From contig JAFYYW010000026.1 of the NCBI GenBank assembly GCA_017548985.1, positions 93,235-157,234 on the forward strand: a DNA stretch of 64,000 nucleotides. Reading direction: 5' to 3'. Origin of the DNA: Bacteroidales bacterium. Lineage in GTDB: Bacteria; Bacteroidota; Bacteroidia; Bacteroidales; UBA932. The translations under genes were made by a program, and so were the position numbers. The notes under the pieces are model-generated. The model made no database searches and had not been told where the DNA came from. It saw nothing but the letters and a program-made list of their open reading frames with translations. How positions within the stretch are numbered: position 1 is the stretch's first letter; each line of letters starts with the position of its first letter. Positions 8,233-17,107 of the stretch are shown in pieces.

Positions 8233-9468
8233 ATGATTCCATCAATAAAGATTGAAGATTATTTCTATGATCTGCCTGACGAGAGGATCGCGAAATACCC
8301 TCTCCCGGAGCGGGACTCATCAAAACTTCTGCGTTATATCGACGGAAATGTCGATGAGCATATATTCCGTGATCTGCCAGACCTGTTGCCTGAAGGGTCT
8401 TTGATGGTATTCAACGATACCAAGGTAGTACCTGCCAGACTCCATTTCCAGAGGGAGTCCGGTGCCCATATCGAGGTGTTCTGCCTGGAGCCTGTGGATC
8501 CTCCGGAGTACAACACCGCTTTCGCCGCGACATCAAGAAGTGTCTGGAAATGCGTCATAGGAAACGCGAAACGGTGGAAGAACGATCTGCTGAGCATTTA
8601 TAATCCTGATAATGACCCAATTGTGGCCGCTCTTAACCTGAAGGCCAGACTGATCGGAAGGAGTGACAGGACCGGCGAGGTTGAATTCTCCTGGGAAGGT
8701 GGGCATCCTTTTTCGAATGTTCTTGATATCTGCGGATCGATACCGATACCACCTTATCTCAACCGTGAGACAGAAGCCATCGACGCGGAACGATACCAGA
8801 CCCTTTATGCGAAGATAAGAGGCTCTGTAGCCGCTCCTACGGCAGGTTTGCATTTCACCGCCAGGGTTCTGGAAAGCATCAGGGAGAAGGGGATTGATAT
8901 CAGGAATGTGTGCCTCCATGTCGGGGCGGGAACTTTCCTTCCCGTAAAAAGCTCCGAGATCTCAGGGCATCCGATGCACCGGGAGCCGTTCGTGATCGGT
9001 CTTGATCTTCTCAAGAGGATCAGGGACAACAAGGGTAAGCTGATCGCTGTCGGGACCACATCAGTCCGTACGCTGGAGTCGCTATATTATGTCGGTATCA
9101 GCTGCATAGAAAAAGGGGAACCCGAGGATGTGGGGCAATGGTCCCCGTACGAGAGAGACTACGCTTACAGCGTCACCGAGTCTTTGGATGCCATTATTAA
9201 TTATTTGGAGACCAATAACTTGACTGAACTGAAAATCGGCACCAGGATCATAATAGTCCCAGGTTTCAAGTTCCGTCTCGTGGATATGTTGGTGACTAAT
9301 TTCCATCAACCGGAAAGCACCCTTATCCTTCTTATCTCAGCCTTTGTCGGTGGCGATTGGAGAACAATTTATGATTTCGCCTTATCTCGTGGATTCAGAT
9401 TTCTCAGCTATGGTGACAGCTCGATTCTTTTCCGTAGGGATGTTGCGAATAGCGGTGAAAATATTTAA
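8233..9468 (+). CDS. queA: S-adenosylmethionine:tRNA ribosyltransferase-isomerase
   Basis: A 411-residue enzyme that transfers and rearranges the ribosyl part of SAM onto preQ1 in tRNA, making epoxyqueuosine. Family landmarks are the YDLPDERIAKYP start, MVFNDTKVVPARL, RGSVAAPTAGLHFT, LHVGAGTFLPV, and the C-terminal TNFHQPESTLILLISAFVGG. It is somewhat longer than the ~350-residue Escherichia coli enzyme, with extra sequence in the middle. The start at 8233 matches the usual family N-terminus; the frame is open back to 8206, but that start falls in the promoter. The stop codon overlaps the promoter of the next gene. Confidence 0.93.
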   Translation: MIPSIKIEDYFYDLPDERIAKYPLPERDSSKLLRYIDGNVDEHIFRDLPDLLPEGSLMVFNDTKVVPARLHFQRESGAHIEVFCLEPVDPPEYNTAFAATSRSVWKCVIGNAKRWKNDLLSIYNPDNDPIVAALNLKARLIGRSDRTGEVEFSWEGGHPFSNVLDICGSIPIPPYLNRETEAIDAERYQTLYAKIRGSVAAPTAGLHFTARVLESIREKGIDIRNVCLHVGAGTFLPVKSSEISGHPMHREPFVIGLDLLKRIRDNKGKLIAVGTTSVRTLESLYYVGISCIEKGEPEDVGQWSPYERDYAYSVTESLDAIINYLETNNLTELKIGTRIIIVPGFKFRLVDMLVTNFHQPESTLILLISAFVGGDWRTIYDFALSRGFRFLSYGDSSILFRRDVANSGENI

Positions 9469-9473
9469 ATTTG
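9466..9473 (+). promoter_or_regulatory. -7 promoter box overlapping the queA stop
   Basis: TAAATTTG (TAnnTTTG) begins with the queA TAA stop codon. The implied start of transcription, near 9479, leaves a short leader before ATG 9496. Confidence 0.5.
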
Positions 9474-9495
9474 TCAGTTAAGTAATTGATCAACG

Positions 9496-10668
9496 ATGAC
9501 AGAAAAGACTGAATTTGACAATATATGCCCCTACAATGACGAAGAAGCGGTAAAAGCCTTGGGAAAGGTCTCAAACCATCCCGCCGTTTTCGCCATTTCT
9601 GAATACCTCTTCCCGGACCGGCCTGTGACCTACCTCAGGGATGCCCTTCGGTCTGTCAACAGCATAGATGAGTTCCAGGAGAAGGTCATGAACGAGGCAG
9701 TCGCATGGTGTATAGACAACACTATCCACAACTTCTCGTACGACGGGATAAGCTATATCAAAGGAATCAGGGGCAAGTTCCTCGCGATGTCCAACCACAG
9801 GGACATTATCCTTGATCCGGCCATCACGCAGATGGTTTTCTTCAGAAATGGGATTCCAATGACAGAAATCTGTGTTGGAGATAATCTCATAAAACAAAGT
9901 AAGACAGTTGAATACCTGCTTCGATCTAATCGAATGATTAAAGTGATTAGGGGAATCTCGGCAAGAGATCTCTACCTATCTTCACAGATGCTTTCGAAGT
10001 ATATCCGTCAGACTATCACCTCTGGTAAGGCCTCCATCTGGCTCGCCCAAAGGCAGGGACGTACCAAGGACGGGATTGACACGACCGAGCAAGGCCTTCT
10101 CAAGATGCTTGACATGAGCGGCGAGAAGTCTTTCCAGGAGAATTTCATGGAGCTGAATATCATCCCTCTGAGCATCTCCTACGAATATGAGCCCTGCGAT
10201 GTGCGCAAGGCCCGTGAGATCTTGGTCTCAAGAAGCAAGAAATATGTTAAGGGCAGGCATGAGGACATGCACAGCATAGTGATGGGAATACGCCAGAAGA
10301 AGGGGAACGTCCACCTGAACTTCGGTCTTCCGCTCACTTTCGATGAGATCGAGATGGCCAGCAAATGCGACAAGAACGACCGCTATCAGGCCATCCGGCA
10401 CGCTGTGGACAAGAGGGTCATTGCCGGATACCATCTCTGGAAGACAAATTACATCGCCTACGACCAGGTCTGGAAAACCACCAAGTATTCCGACCTGTAT
10501 GACAAGGAGGATGTTGAGAAGTTCGAGGCATACACCGAGCACAGGCTCGACAAGGTTGAGAAGAGGTTGGACAGGGAAGAGCTCAGAGACATATTCCTCC
10601 GTATCTACGCGAACCCTGTGCTATCTAAGGAGCGACTCGCCTCCGGTGAACCATTAAGGCAGGAGTAA
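9496..10668 (+). CDS. Glycerol-3-phosphate/lysophosphatidate-type acyltransferase
   Basis: A 390-residue protein of the PlsC/PlsB-like acyltransferase superfamily. The block AMSNHRDIILDPAI (about residues 94-107) corresponds to the catalytic His/Asp motif in its Bacteroidota NHRD form. Later blocks include WLAQRQGRTKDG and LNIIPLSISYEYEPCD, where substrate-phosphate and conserved Pro residues lie. It probably works on the inner-membrane face in phospholipid or other lipid acylation; the acceptor is not known. No N-terminal membrane helix is evident. It is followed after three bases by the exchanger gene. Confidence 0.75.
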   Translation: MTEKTEFDNICPYNDEEAVKALGKVSNHPAVFAISEYLFPDRPVTYLRDALRSVNSIDEFQEKVMNEAVAWCIDNTIHNFSYDGISYIKGIRGKFLAMSNHRDIILDPAITQMVFFRNGIPMTEICVGDNLIKQSKTVEYLLRSNRMIKVIRGISARDLYLSSQMLSKYIRQTITSGKASIWLAQRQGRTKDGIDTTEQGLLKMLDMSGEKSFQENFMELNIIPLSISYEYEPCDVRKAREILVSRSKKYVKGRHEDMHSIVMGIRQKKGNVHLNFGLPLTFDEIEMASKCDKNDRYQAIRHAVDKRVIAGYHLWKTNYIAYDQVWKTTKYSDLYDKEDVEKFEAYTEHRLDKVEKRLDREELRDIFLRIYANPVLSKERLASGEPLRQE

Positions 10669-10671
10669 CTG

Positions 10672-11637
10672 ATGATTTGTGACATCCTCATCCTTCTAGG
10701 CGGTCTTATCCTGGTGATTCTAGGCGCTGATTGGCTGGTCGATGGGGCATCGTCGATTGCCCGGAAGGCTGGGCTGAGCGAGTTCCTGATTGGAATGACC
10801 ATTGTGGGCATAGGCACATCCATGCCCGAGTTGGTTGTCAGCCTTACCGGAGCTTTCAAAGGCAGCGCGGATATCGCCATCGGTAATGTCGTCGGATCCA
10901 ACATATTCAATGTCCTCCTGATCCTTGGGCTCACAGCGATCATCACACCCATCACTATCACGCCCGAGAACAAACGTCGGGATATTCCGCTCAATATCAT
11001 CATCTCTTTGCTGCTGATCGGGTTCGGATTGCAGCACACCCTTCTGGGAATAGGCCAGGATGACACAATAAACCGCTGGGAGGGAGGTATATTCCTTCTT
11101 CTTTTCGCGGTCTATATGTTCATTTCGTTCAAGTTCGGCAAGGTTGATCAGGAGGAAGAGGAAAAGGACGGCGTGAAGGTAATTAAACTCTGGGTGGCTA
11201 TCCTGATGGTTCTTGTCGGGTTGGCAGGCCTGATTTTCGGCGGGAATTTGTTCGTGGATTCTGCATGCCGGATTGCCGAGGCGGCCGGCCTTTCTCAGAA
11301 GTTCGTGGCTATCACAATCTTGGCTGGCGGGACATCAATGCCTGAGCTTGTGACGTGCGTCGTGGCGGCGGTGAAAAAGAAAGGGGCTCTGGCTCTCGGA
11401 AACATCATCGGATCAAATATTTCCAATATTCTTCTCATTCTCGGAGCCTCCGCGCTGGTGTGTCCGTTGTCGTTCCGGAATATGAAGATGGTGGACCTCG
11501 GGGTTCTCGTGGTCAGTTCTTTTGCCATCCTCGCCAGTGCCTGGACAGGCCGCAACAACAGGATCGGGAGAGGGGACGGCACCGCTTTCCTTTTGATATT
11601 CATAGCCTACATGGCGTATCTCATAATGACGATTTAA
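10672..11637 (+). CDS. Calcium/sodium antiporter (CaCA family)
   Basis: A 321-residue membrane protein of about ten helices made of two inverted halves. The alpha-repeats are clear: GIGTSMPELVVS with GNVVGSNIFNVLLILG in the first half, and AGGTSMPELVTC with GNIIGSNISNILLILG in the second. A charged cytoplasmic loop (KVDQEEEEKDGVK) links them. It belongs to the YrbG-like K+-dependent Na+/Ca2+ exchanger group. It lies three bases after the acyltransferase stop and is followed 12 bp later by the PLP enzyme. Confidence 0.9.
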   Translation: MICDILILLGGLILVILGADWLVDGASSIARKAGLSEFLIGMTIVGIGTSMPELVVSLTGAFKGSADIAIGNVVGSNIFNVLLILGLTAIITPITITPENKRRDIPLNIIISLLLIGFGLQHTLLGIGQDDTINRWEGGIFLLLFAVYMFISFKFGKVDQEEEEKDGVKVIKLWVAILMVLVGLAGLIFGGNLFVDSACRIAEAAGLSQKFVAITILAGGTSMPELVTCVVAAVKKKGALALGNIIGSNISNILLILGASALVCPLSFRNMKMVDLGVLVVSSFAILASAWTGRNNRIGRGDGTAFLLIFIAYMAYLIMTI

Positions 11638-11649
11638 TTTTTCCACGAT

Positions 11650-12933
11650 ATGAAATTCAAAGCGACAGATTACAGACTCATGAATGTCGGGACCGGAAGG
11701 GTCTTCGATGACGCCGGTTGGACACTGGCTGATCCTGAGGCTCCGGCACCCTCCCTGGTAAGGGCGGTTTACGCGAACGAGAAGTTTACTCCGAGAGATG
11801 ATTTGAAAGGGCTTTACAGGTACGCCGAATGGCTTCCGATCAAACGGGTGCTTCGCAAGTCACACGCTCCTGTGACCTATAAGAGCAAGGGGCTGGCGGA
11901 TTTGCTCGGCATGGACAACCTCTATATCACCCTGTCCGGATACGTTCCCAAAAAGGGCGCGAAGATGGAGACCGGCTCATTCAAGGAGACCGAGGCTTTC
12001 TCTGTGTGCGCCAGGCTTCCGAAGAACGACAAGCATATCCTTGTGGTCCAGTCAGCCGGCAACACCGCGAGGGCTTTCGCCCGTGTTTGCTCGGATAACG
12101 ACATCCCGATCGTGATCTGCATTCCGAATGATAACATCTCGGACCTTTGGTTCACCAGGCGCCTGAAGCCTTGCGTGAAGGTTATCGCCACTCCGCACGG
12201 GACTGATTATTACGACGCTATCGCCCTTGGGGAGAAACTTTGCAAGGATCCCCGTTATATGGCTGAGGGTGGCGCTAAGAATGTCGCCCGCAGGGATGGT
12301 ATGGGTACCACTATACTCAGCGCCGTCGAAGTGATCGGACGCGTTCCTGACGCTTATTTCCAGGCGGTAGGTAGCGGTACCGGAGCGATCGCCGCTTGGG
12401 AGAACGCTTGCAGGTTGGAGAAGGATGGCCGGTTTGGGGCCAACAAGATGAGGGTGTATTGCGTGCAGAACGCTCCTTACACTTTGATGTACGACTCTTG
12501 GAAGGCTGACTCAAGGGATCTTGTGCCGATCAGCGCCGAGGATTCGAGGAAGAATGCCGAGGTCATCTTAGCTAAGGTACTTTCCAACAGGAAACCGCCG
12601 TACAGCCTCGCCGGAGGCATGTTCGATGTTCTTAAGGCATCGGGTGGAGACTTTTTCAAAGTCAGCAATGATGACATCGTCTATTGGCTCCTGCAGTTCT
12701 TCAATACCGAGGGATATGACATATTCCCGGCTGCCGCTTCGGCTGTGGCGGCGTTGAAGAAGGCGTTGGATGAGGGTGTTGTCAAGAAGGATGAGACGGT
12801 GATGTTGAATGTGACGGGTGCGGGAATGCTTAATGCCACCAGGAAAGGATTCGAGCTCAAGAAGCCCGACCTTATCCTCAGCACCGACCTCTCCGCCGAA
12901 GAAGTCATCGCCTCCGTCGACCGCCTGTTCTGA
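11650..12933 (+). CDS. PLP-dependent cysteate synthase-like enzyme (threonine synthase paralogue)
   Basis: A 427-residue fold-type II PLP enzyme. The Schiff-base lysine is in ETGSFKETEAF (Lys112), a substrate loop is QSAGNTARAF, and the phosphate-binding loop is AVGSGTGAIAAW. The stretches SGYVPKKGAKMETGSFKE and GGAKNVARRDGMGT resemble cysteate synthase, which makes L-cysteate from O-phosphoserine and sulfite. The usual Bacteroidota threonine synthase has a different N-terminus that is absent here. In Bacteroidota cysteate feeds sulfonolipid synthesis. The acyl-condensing partner gene is not nearby. Assignment is from remembered family motifs; threonine synthase is the alternative. Confidence 0.6.
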   Translation: MKFKATDYRLMNVGTGRVFDDAGWTLADPEAPAPSLVRAVYANEKFTPRDDLKGLYRYAEWLPIKRVLRKSHAPVTYKSKGLADLLGMDNLYITLSGYVPKKGAKMETGSFKETEAFSVCARLPKNDKHILVVQSAGNTARAFARVCSDNDIPIVICIPNDNISDLWFTRRLKPCVKVIATPHGTDYYDAIALGEKLCKDPRYMAEGGAKNVARRDGMGTTILSAVEVIGRVPDAYFQAVGSGTGAIAAWENACRLEKDGRFGANKMRVYCVQNAPYTLMYDSWKADSRDLVPISAEDSRKNAEVILAKVLSNRKPPYSLAGGMFDVLKASGGDFFKVSNDDIVYWLLQFFNTEGYDIFPAAASAVAALKKALDEGVVKKDETVMLNVTGAGMLNATRKGFELKKPDLILSTDLSAEEVIASVDRLF

Positions 12934-12961
12934 TCATATACTCTATTTCAATAGTATTACT

Positions 12962-13000
12962 ATAGTCCGTGGTGCTCCCCTCCGGGGTACCACGGACTAT
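12962..13000. terminator. Bidirectional hairpin terminator
   Basis: An 11-bp perfect stem ATAGTCCGTGG (12962-12972) pairs with 12990-13000. It extends through T-A and G-T pairs to an inner CCCC/GGGG stem with a TCC loop. It lies exactly between the converging PLP enzyme and rarA genes. There is no long T run, but flanks are AT-rich. Confidence 0.7.
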
Positions 13001-13001
13001 A

Positions 13002-14318
13002 CTACATATAGTATTTGGGCCAACAGGCGCTTAGGTAGGCTTTGAGGCGGTCTTCATGGGGGTTCGGGGCGGGTTCGTAGAAGACGGTGCCTTCAAGACC
13101 CTTTGGCATGAATTCCAAATCGACGAAATGCCCCGGATAATCATGGGCATATTTATAGCCGTCGGCATAACCCAGATCCTCCATAAGCTTTGTCGGAGCG
13201 TTCCTGAGATATAGCGGCACAGCCTTGGTCCTGTCTTCCTTCACCTTCGCGAGCGCCTTCTCAACAGCAAGATACGAGGCATTACTCTTCGGAGAACTGG
13301 CCAGATAAACAGTGACCTCGGCAAGCGGGATCCTGGCCTCAGGCATACCTATCTGATGGACAACCTGGAAACAGGCGTTCGCCAGCAGAAGAGCGTTGGG
13401 ATTGGCCAGACCGACATCCTCAGAGGCGGACAAGCACAAGCGCCTCGCGATAAATAAAGGGTCCTCACCACCGTCAAGCATACGGGCGAGGTAGTAGACC
13501 GCCGCATTGGGATCCGAGCCGCGGATAGATTTGATGAACGCGGAGATGATGTCAAAATGCATCTCTCCGTCTTTGTCGTATATGGCGATATTCTCCTGGA
13601 TGCAATCCGTCACTACCTTGTTGTCAATAACGATCTTTCCAGGCTTTCCGGCGAAAGAATCGACAACTATCTCCAAGACATTCAACAGTTTCCGGGCATC
13701 TCCACCACTGAAACGGAAAAGCGCCTCCGACTCCTTGACCTCGATGTCCTTCTCTTTAAGCAGGACATCCGTTGTCAAAGCCCGATCCAGGAGAACCTGC
13801 AGATCCTCCACATCAAGAGACTTCAACACAAACACCTGACAACGGGACAGAAGGGGAGTGATCACCTCAAAAGAAGGGTTCTCGGTCGTGGCGCCTATAA
13901 GGACAATGGTGCCGTTCTCGACAGCACCCAGAAGAGCGTCTTGCTGGGCCTTGTTGAAACGGTGGATCTCGTCAATGAACAATATCGGAGCGGCGCCTTG
14001 GGAGAAGACCGAACGCCCTTTCGCCCTGTCGATCACATCCCGGACATCCTTGACACCGGCGCTCACCGCGGATAAGGTATAAAAGTCACGATGCAAAGAT
14101 GAGGCGATGATGCCGGCGAGTGTGGTCTTGCCGACACCTGGAGGACCCCAGAGGATAAAGGAGCTGAGATTGCCGCTCGTGATCATGTTCCGGAGGATGC
14201 AACCCTCACCGACCAGATGCGTCTGTCCCACATATCCGGCCAGGTCTTTCGGCCTCATCCGTTCAGGTAGGGGAGGGAGCATCGAGCTTTGAACCACATT
14301 TTGATCGTCAAACACCAT
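13002..14318 (-). CDS. rarA: Replication-associated recombination protein A (MgsA/RarA AAA+ ATPase)
   Basis: A 438-residue AAA+ ATPase related to clamp loaders. Walker A is GPPGVGKTT (58-66), Walker B is LFIDEIHRF (about 113-121), sensor 1 is [11 protein letters not shown] and the Arg finger region LLSRCQVF. The C-terminal half holds the tetramerisation domain with [18 protein letters not shown] and the end motif DYPGHF. It acts at stalled replication forks. A divergent promoter region separates it from the flavoprotein gene. Confidence 0.93.
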   Translation of the reverse strand: MVFDDQNVVQSSMLPPLPERMRPKDLAGYVGQTHLVGEGCILRNMITSGNLSSFILWGPPGVGKTTLAGIIASSLHRDFYTLSAVSAGVKDVRDVIDRAKGRSVFSQGAAPILFIDEIHRFNKAQQDALLGAVENGTIVLIGATTENPSFEVITPLLSRCQVFVLKSLDVEDLQVLLDRALTTDVLLKEKDIEVKESEALFRFSGGDARKLLNVLEIVVDSFAGKPGKIVIDNKVVTDCIQENIAIYDKDGEMHFDIISAFIKSIRGSDPNAAVYYLARMLDGGEDPLFIARRLCLSASEDVGLANPNALLLANACFQVVHQIGMPEARIPLAEVTVYLASSPKSNASYLAVEKALAKVKEDRTKAVPLYLRNAPTKLMEDLGYADGYKYAHDYPGHFVDLEFMPKGLEGTVFYEPAPNPHEDRLKAYLSACWPKYYM

Positions 14319-14423
14319 TATTATATAAATAATTAATATTCAATAGATAAAACTAAATAGTTAAATCAAATAACATATTTGTTAATGGCCTTTTTCCGTC
14401 AATTTCACCACTTCAGCCGAATA

Positions 14424-14461
14424 CAAATTTAACAAAAAGAGGAATAAGTTCAGTATATTTG
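14424..14461. promoter_or_regulatory. Divergent promoter boxes for rarA and the flavoprotein gene
   Basis: A minus-strand TAAATTTG (14424-14431) points to rarA, and a plus-strand TATATTTG (14454-14461) points to the flavoprotein gene at 14483. Both fit TAnnTTTG. No strong -33 elements are seen. The rest of 14319-14482 is AT-rich and shows nothing else. Confidence 0.55.
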
Positions 14462-14482
14462 TGGAACCAATAAGAATGAGCC

Positions 14483-15640
14483 ATGAGACTAACAGAAAGA
14501 ATTCGTTATGTAGGAGTAAATGACATGAGGACGGACCTCTTCGAGAGGCAATGGCCGCTGCCTTATGGAGTGAGTTATAACGCGTATCTGGTCGTGGATG
14601 AGAAGGTGGCCCTTATCGACACCGCGGCGGCGGGATTCGAGGATGAGTTACTCTCAAATATAAAGAATGAGATTGGAGACAGACACGTCGACTATCTTGT
14701 CGTGAATCACATGGAACCTGACCACAGCGCCCTCCAGAAGGTTATCCTTAAGGAATATCCCGGATGTGAGATCGTCACAAACGCCAAGGCGGCTACGATG
14801 ATTGAGGGATATTATGGGATAACCGAGGGAATTAAGGTGGTGAAGGAAGGGGAGACCCTGCCTCTGGGGAGCGTCAGCCTGCGTTTTCATCTGATTCCTA
14901 TGGTGCACTGGCCTGAGACCATGGTCACGTGGTGCGAGGAGGAGAAAACCCTTTTCAGCGGGGACGCGTTCGGCACGTTCAAGGCCGTAGATGAGACTGT
15001 AAATGACTCTAAATCAAGCATTTTCGAGGATTATAAGGACGAGATGACCAGATATTACGCCTGCATTGTGGGTAAATACGGTTCTCCTGTCCAGACCGCC
15101 TTAAAAAAGCTTAATGGGCTGGAAATCAAGAGAATATGCTCAACTCATGGCCCTGTCTGGGAGACTAGCATCCCCGAAGTGATCGCCCTTTACAACAAGT
15201 TGAGCCTTTATGAGGCTGACCACGGAGTTTGCCTCGCATACGGGACAATGTACGGCAACACTGAGAAAGCCGCTCATGCTTTGGCGGAAGCCATCACGAG
15301 TCAAGGAATCCCATGTGTAGTCCACGACTTGACAGCTGAGAATTATTCGTTCGCTTTGAGGGACGTGTTCAAATATGACACGTTGATTCTCGGATCACCC
15401 ACATATAACAATGGCATTTTCCCGCCGGTAAGGCAATTGATGGAGGCGGTCGTCGACCGTACGGTAAAAGGACGGAAGTTCCTGGCGTTCGGATCGTTCA
15501 CTTGGGCCGCGGCCAGCGTGAAATCACTCAATGAGATAGCGACTGGTGCCGGATTCGAGATTCTCAGCGAAGGAATCACATTTAAACAAGGTTATTCTGA
15601 AGCCAAATTCGATGCTTCCAGCCTTGCTGCCCTGGTATAG
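14483..15640 (+). CDS. A-type flavoprotein (FprA family, metallo-beta-lactamase plus flavodoxin)
   Basis: A 385-residue protein. The N-terminal domain is metallo-beta-lactamase-like with the diiron motif H76-x-E78-x-D80-H81 (NHMEPDHS), a further His in MVHWPET and Asp in FSGDAFG. The C-terminal half is a flavodoxin domain beginning AYGTMYGNTEKAA. Such proteins reduce O2 to water or NO to N2O in anaerobes with electrons from rubredoxin or related carriers. No rubredoxin domain is fused and none lies next to it. The role as an oxygen or NO scavenger fits an anaerobic gut-type organism. The last ~15 residues look slightly short compared with family lengths near 400. Confidence 0.92.
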   Translation: MRLTERIRYVGVNDMRTDLFERQWPLPYGVSYNAYLVVDEKVALIDTAAAGFEDELLSNIKNEIGDRHVDYLVVNHMEPDHSALQKVILKEYPGCEIVTNAKAATMIEGYYGITEGIKVVKEGETLPLGSVSLRFHLIPMVHWPETMVTWCEEEKTLFSGDAFGTFKAVDETVNDSKSSIFEDYKDEMTRYYACIVGKYGSPVQTALKKLNGLEIKRICSTHGPVWETSIPEVIALYNKLSLYEADHGVCLAYGTMYGNTEKAAHALAEAITSQGIPCVVHDLTAENYSFALRDVFKYDTLILGSPTYNNGIFPPVRQLMEAVVDRTVKGRKFLAFGSFTWAAASVKSLNEIATGAGFEILSEGITFKQGYSEAKFDASSLAALV

Positions 15641-15700
15641 CCCATTTGTTACACAATTTATATTATGTTAACTTAAATGTAGCTTGACGCTACCCTGCCC

Positions 15701-17107
15701 ATGTCAAGGAAAAAAGTCGACATATTATTGGAGAACGTCACCATCGAGGCCTGCGCTGCTGAAGGTAAAGCTTTGACTCATTGGGACGGAGCTGTTGTGT
15801 TCGTGCCGTTCGCTGTTCCGGGAGACATCGTGAATATCCGAGTGACTCGTAAGCACCACAACTATTATGAAGGTTTCGTGGCAAAGATTGTCAAACCTTC
15901 GCCGGATCGAATTGAACCATTCTGCCAGCATTTCGGCACATGCGGCGGTTGTAAATGGCAGCCTCTACCCTATTCCTTGCAACTGGAGGCTAAAAGGCAA
16001 CAAGTTGAAGACCAATTAGTTAGGTTGGGACATCTGAAAGTGCCGGAGATTCGTCCGACACTCCCCTCTGATAAAACGATTTACTATCGTAACAAGTTAG
16101 AATTCACATATTCCAGCAAAAGATGGTTCGAATGGGGCGTGGATCCGGAATCAGTCGCTCCCGAGGATAGGGTTGGTCTGGGGTTCCATGTCGGTAAGCT
16201 CTTCGACAAGGTCCTGGACATCAATCGCTGCTACCTCCAGAAAGATCCATCCAACGACATAAGGTTATTCTGCAAGAAATACGCTGTCGAGCATGGCCTT
16301 GAGTTTTTCGACATCCGGGAGAATAAGGGTTTCATCAGGAACATGTTCATAAGGACAACCGACACCGAAGACCTGATGGTGATCATATGTTTCTTCTATG
16401 AGAACCGGAAGATACGAGAGGCGATGCTTGATGCGGTTGCCGAAGCATTCCCTCAAATAACATCACTTTACTATGTAATTAACAAGAAGTTAAATGATTC
16501 AATCGGAGACCAGGATTGCATCCTGTACAAGGGTGAGGAGACAATCCGGGAGACGATGGAAGGTCTAACTTTCAGGATAGGTGCGAAGTCATTCTACCAG
16601 ACTAATTCAGGCCAGGCCCTTAAGCTGTACACAGTCGCCAGGGAGTTCGCGGAATTGACCGGGAATGAGATTGTCTACGACCTCTATACAGGAACCGGCA
16701 CCATCGCCCAGTTTGTCTCCAGCAAAGCCGCGAAGGTGATAGGCATCGAATATGTTCCCGAGGCTATCGAGGACGCAAAGGCTAACGCCGCCGCAAACGG
16801 AATCACCAATTGCGAGTTCTTCGCCGGTGATATGAAAGATGTTCTGGATTCCAGGTTCATAAAAGAGCATGGACAACCTGACGTGATTATTCTCGATCCA
16901 CCTAGGGCTGGAATACATCCGGATGTGGCGAAGGTGATACTCGAGGCCTCCCCTGCCAGGATTGTATATGTCAGTTGCAATCCCGCTTCCCAGGCGCGTG
17001 ATTTGGCTATTCTGTGCGAGAAATATGAGATCACGGCTGTCCAGCCTGTGGATATGTTCCCCCACACCCAGCACGTGGAGAACGTCTGCGCCCTACGCCG
17101 GATCTAG
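15701..17107 (+). CDS. rlmD: 23S rRNA (uracil-C5)-methyltransferase, RlmD/RumA-type
   Basis: A 468-residue SAM-dependent methyltransferase. An N-terminal TRAM domain (1-65) is followed by the iron-sulphur cysteines C75, C81 and C84 (CQHFGTCGGC), with a likely fourth Cys near 168 (INRCYL). The Rossmann core has YDLYTGTGTIAQF and ILDPPRAGIH, and the catalytic Cys lies in YVSCNPASQARD. It forms 5-methyluridine in RNA; the target position is inferred by family only. Its stop codon overlaps the stop of the convergent gene on the other strand. Confidence 0.9.
   Translation: MSRKKVDILLENVTIEACAAEGKALTHWDGAVVFVPFAVPGDIVNIRVTRKHHNYYEGFVAKIVKPSPDRIEPFCQHFGTCGGCKWQPLPYSLQLEAKRQQVEDQLVRLGHLKVPEIRPTLPSDKTIYYRNKLEFTYSSKRWFEWGVDPESVAPEDRVGLGFHVGKLFDKVLDINRCYLQKDPSNDIRLFCKKYAVEHGLEFFDIRENKGFIRNMFIRTTDTEDLMVIICFFYENRKIREAMLDAVAEAFPQITSLYYVINKKLNDSIGDQDCILYKGEETIRETMEGLTFRIGAKSFYQTNSGQALKLYTVAREFAELTGNEIVYDLYTGTGTIAQFVSSKAAKVIGIEYVPEAIEDAKANAAANGITNCEFFAGDMKDVLDSRFIKEHGQPDVIILDPPRAGIHPDVAKVILEASPARIVYVSCNPASQARDLAILCEKYEITAVQPVDMFPHTQHVENVCALRRI

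Noticed and set aside
8051..8323. Minus-strand frame of 90 codons spanning the queA start
   Set aside because: It covers the queA promoter and first codons, has no family resemblance and its composition follows the AT-rich gap.
11650..12933. Ordinary threonine synthase
   Set aside because: The N-terminal domain of the usual Bacteroidota ThrC is missing and the lysine and GGAKNVARRDGMGT blocks fit cysteate synthase better. Kept as the alternative, not fully excluded.
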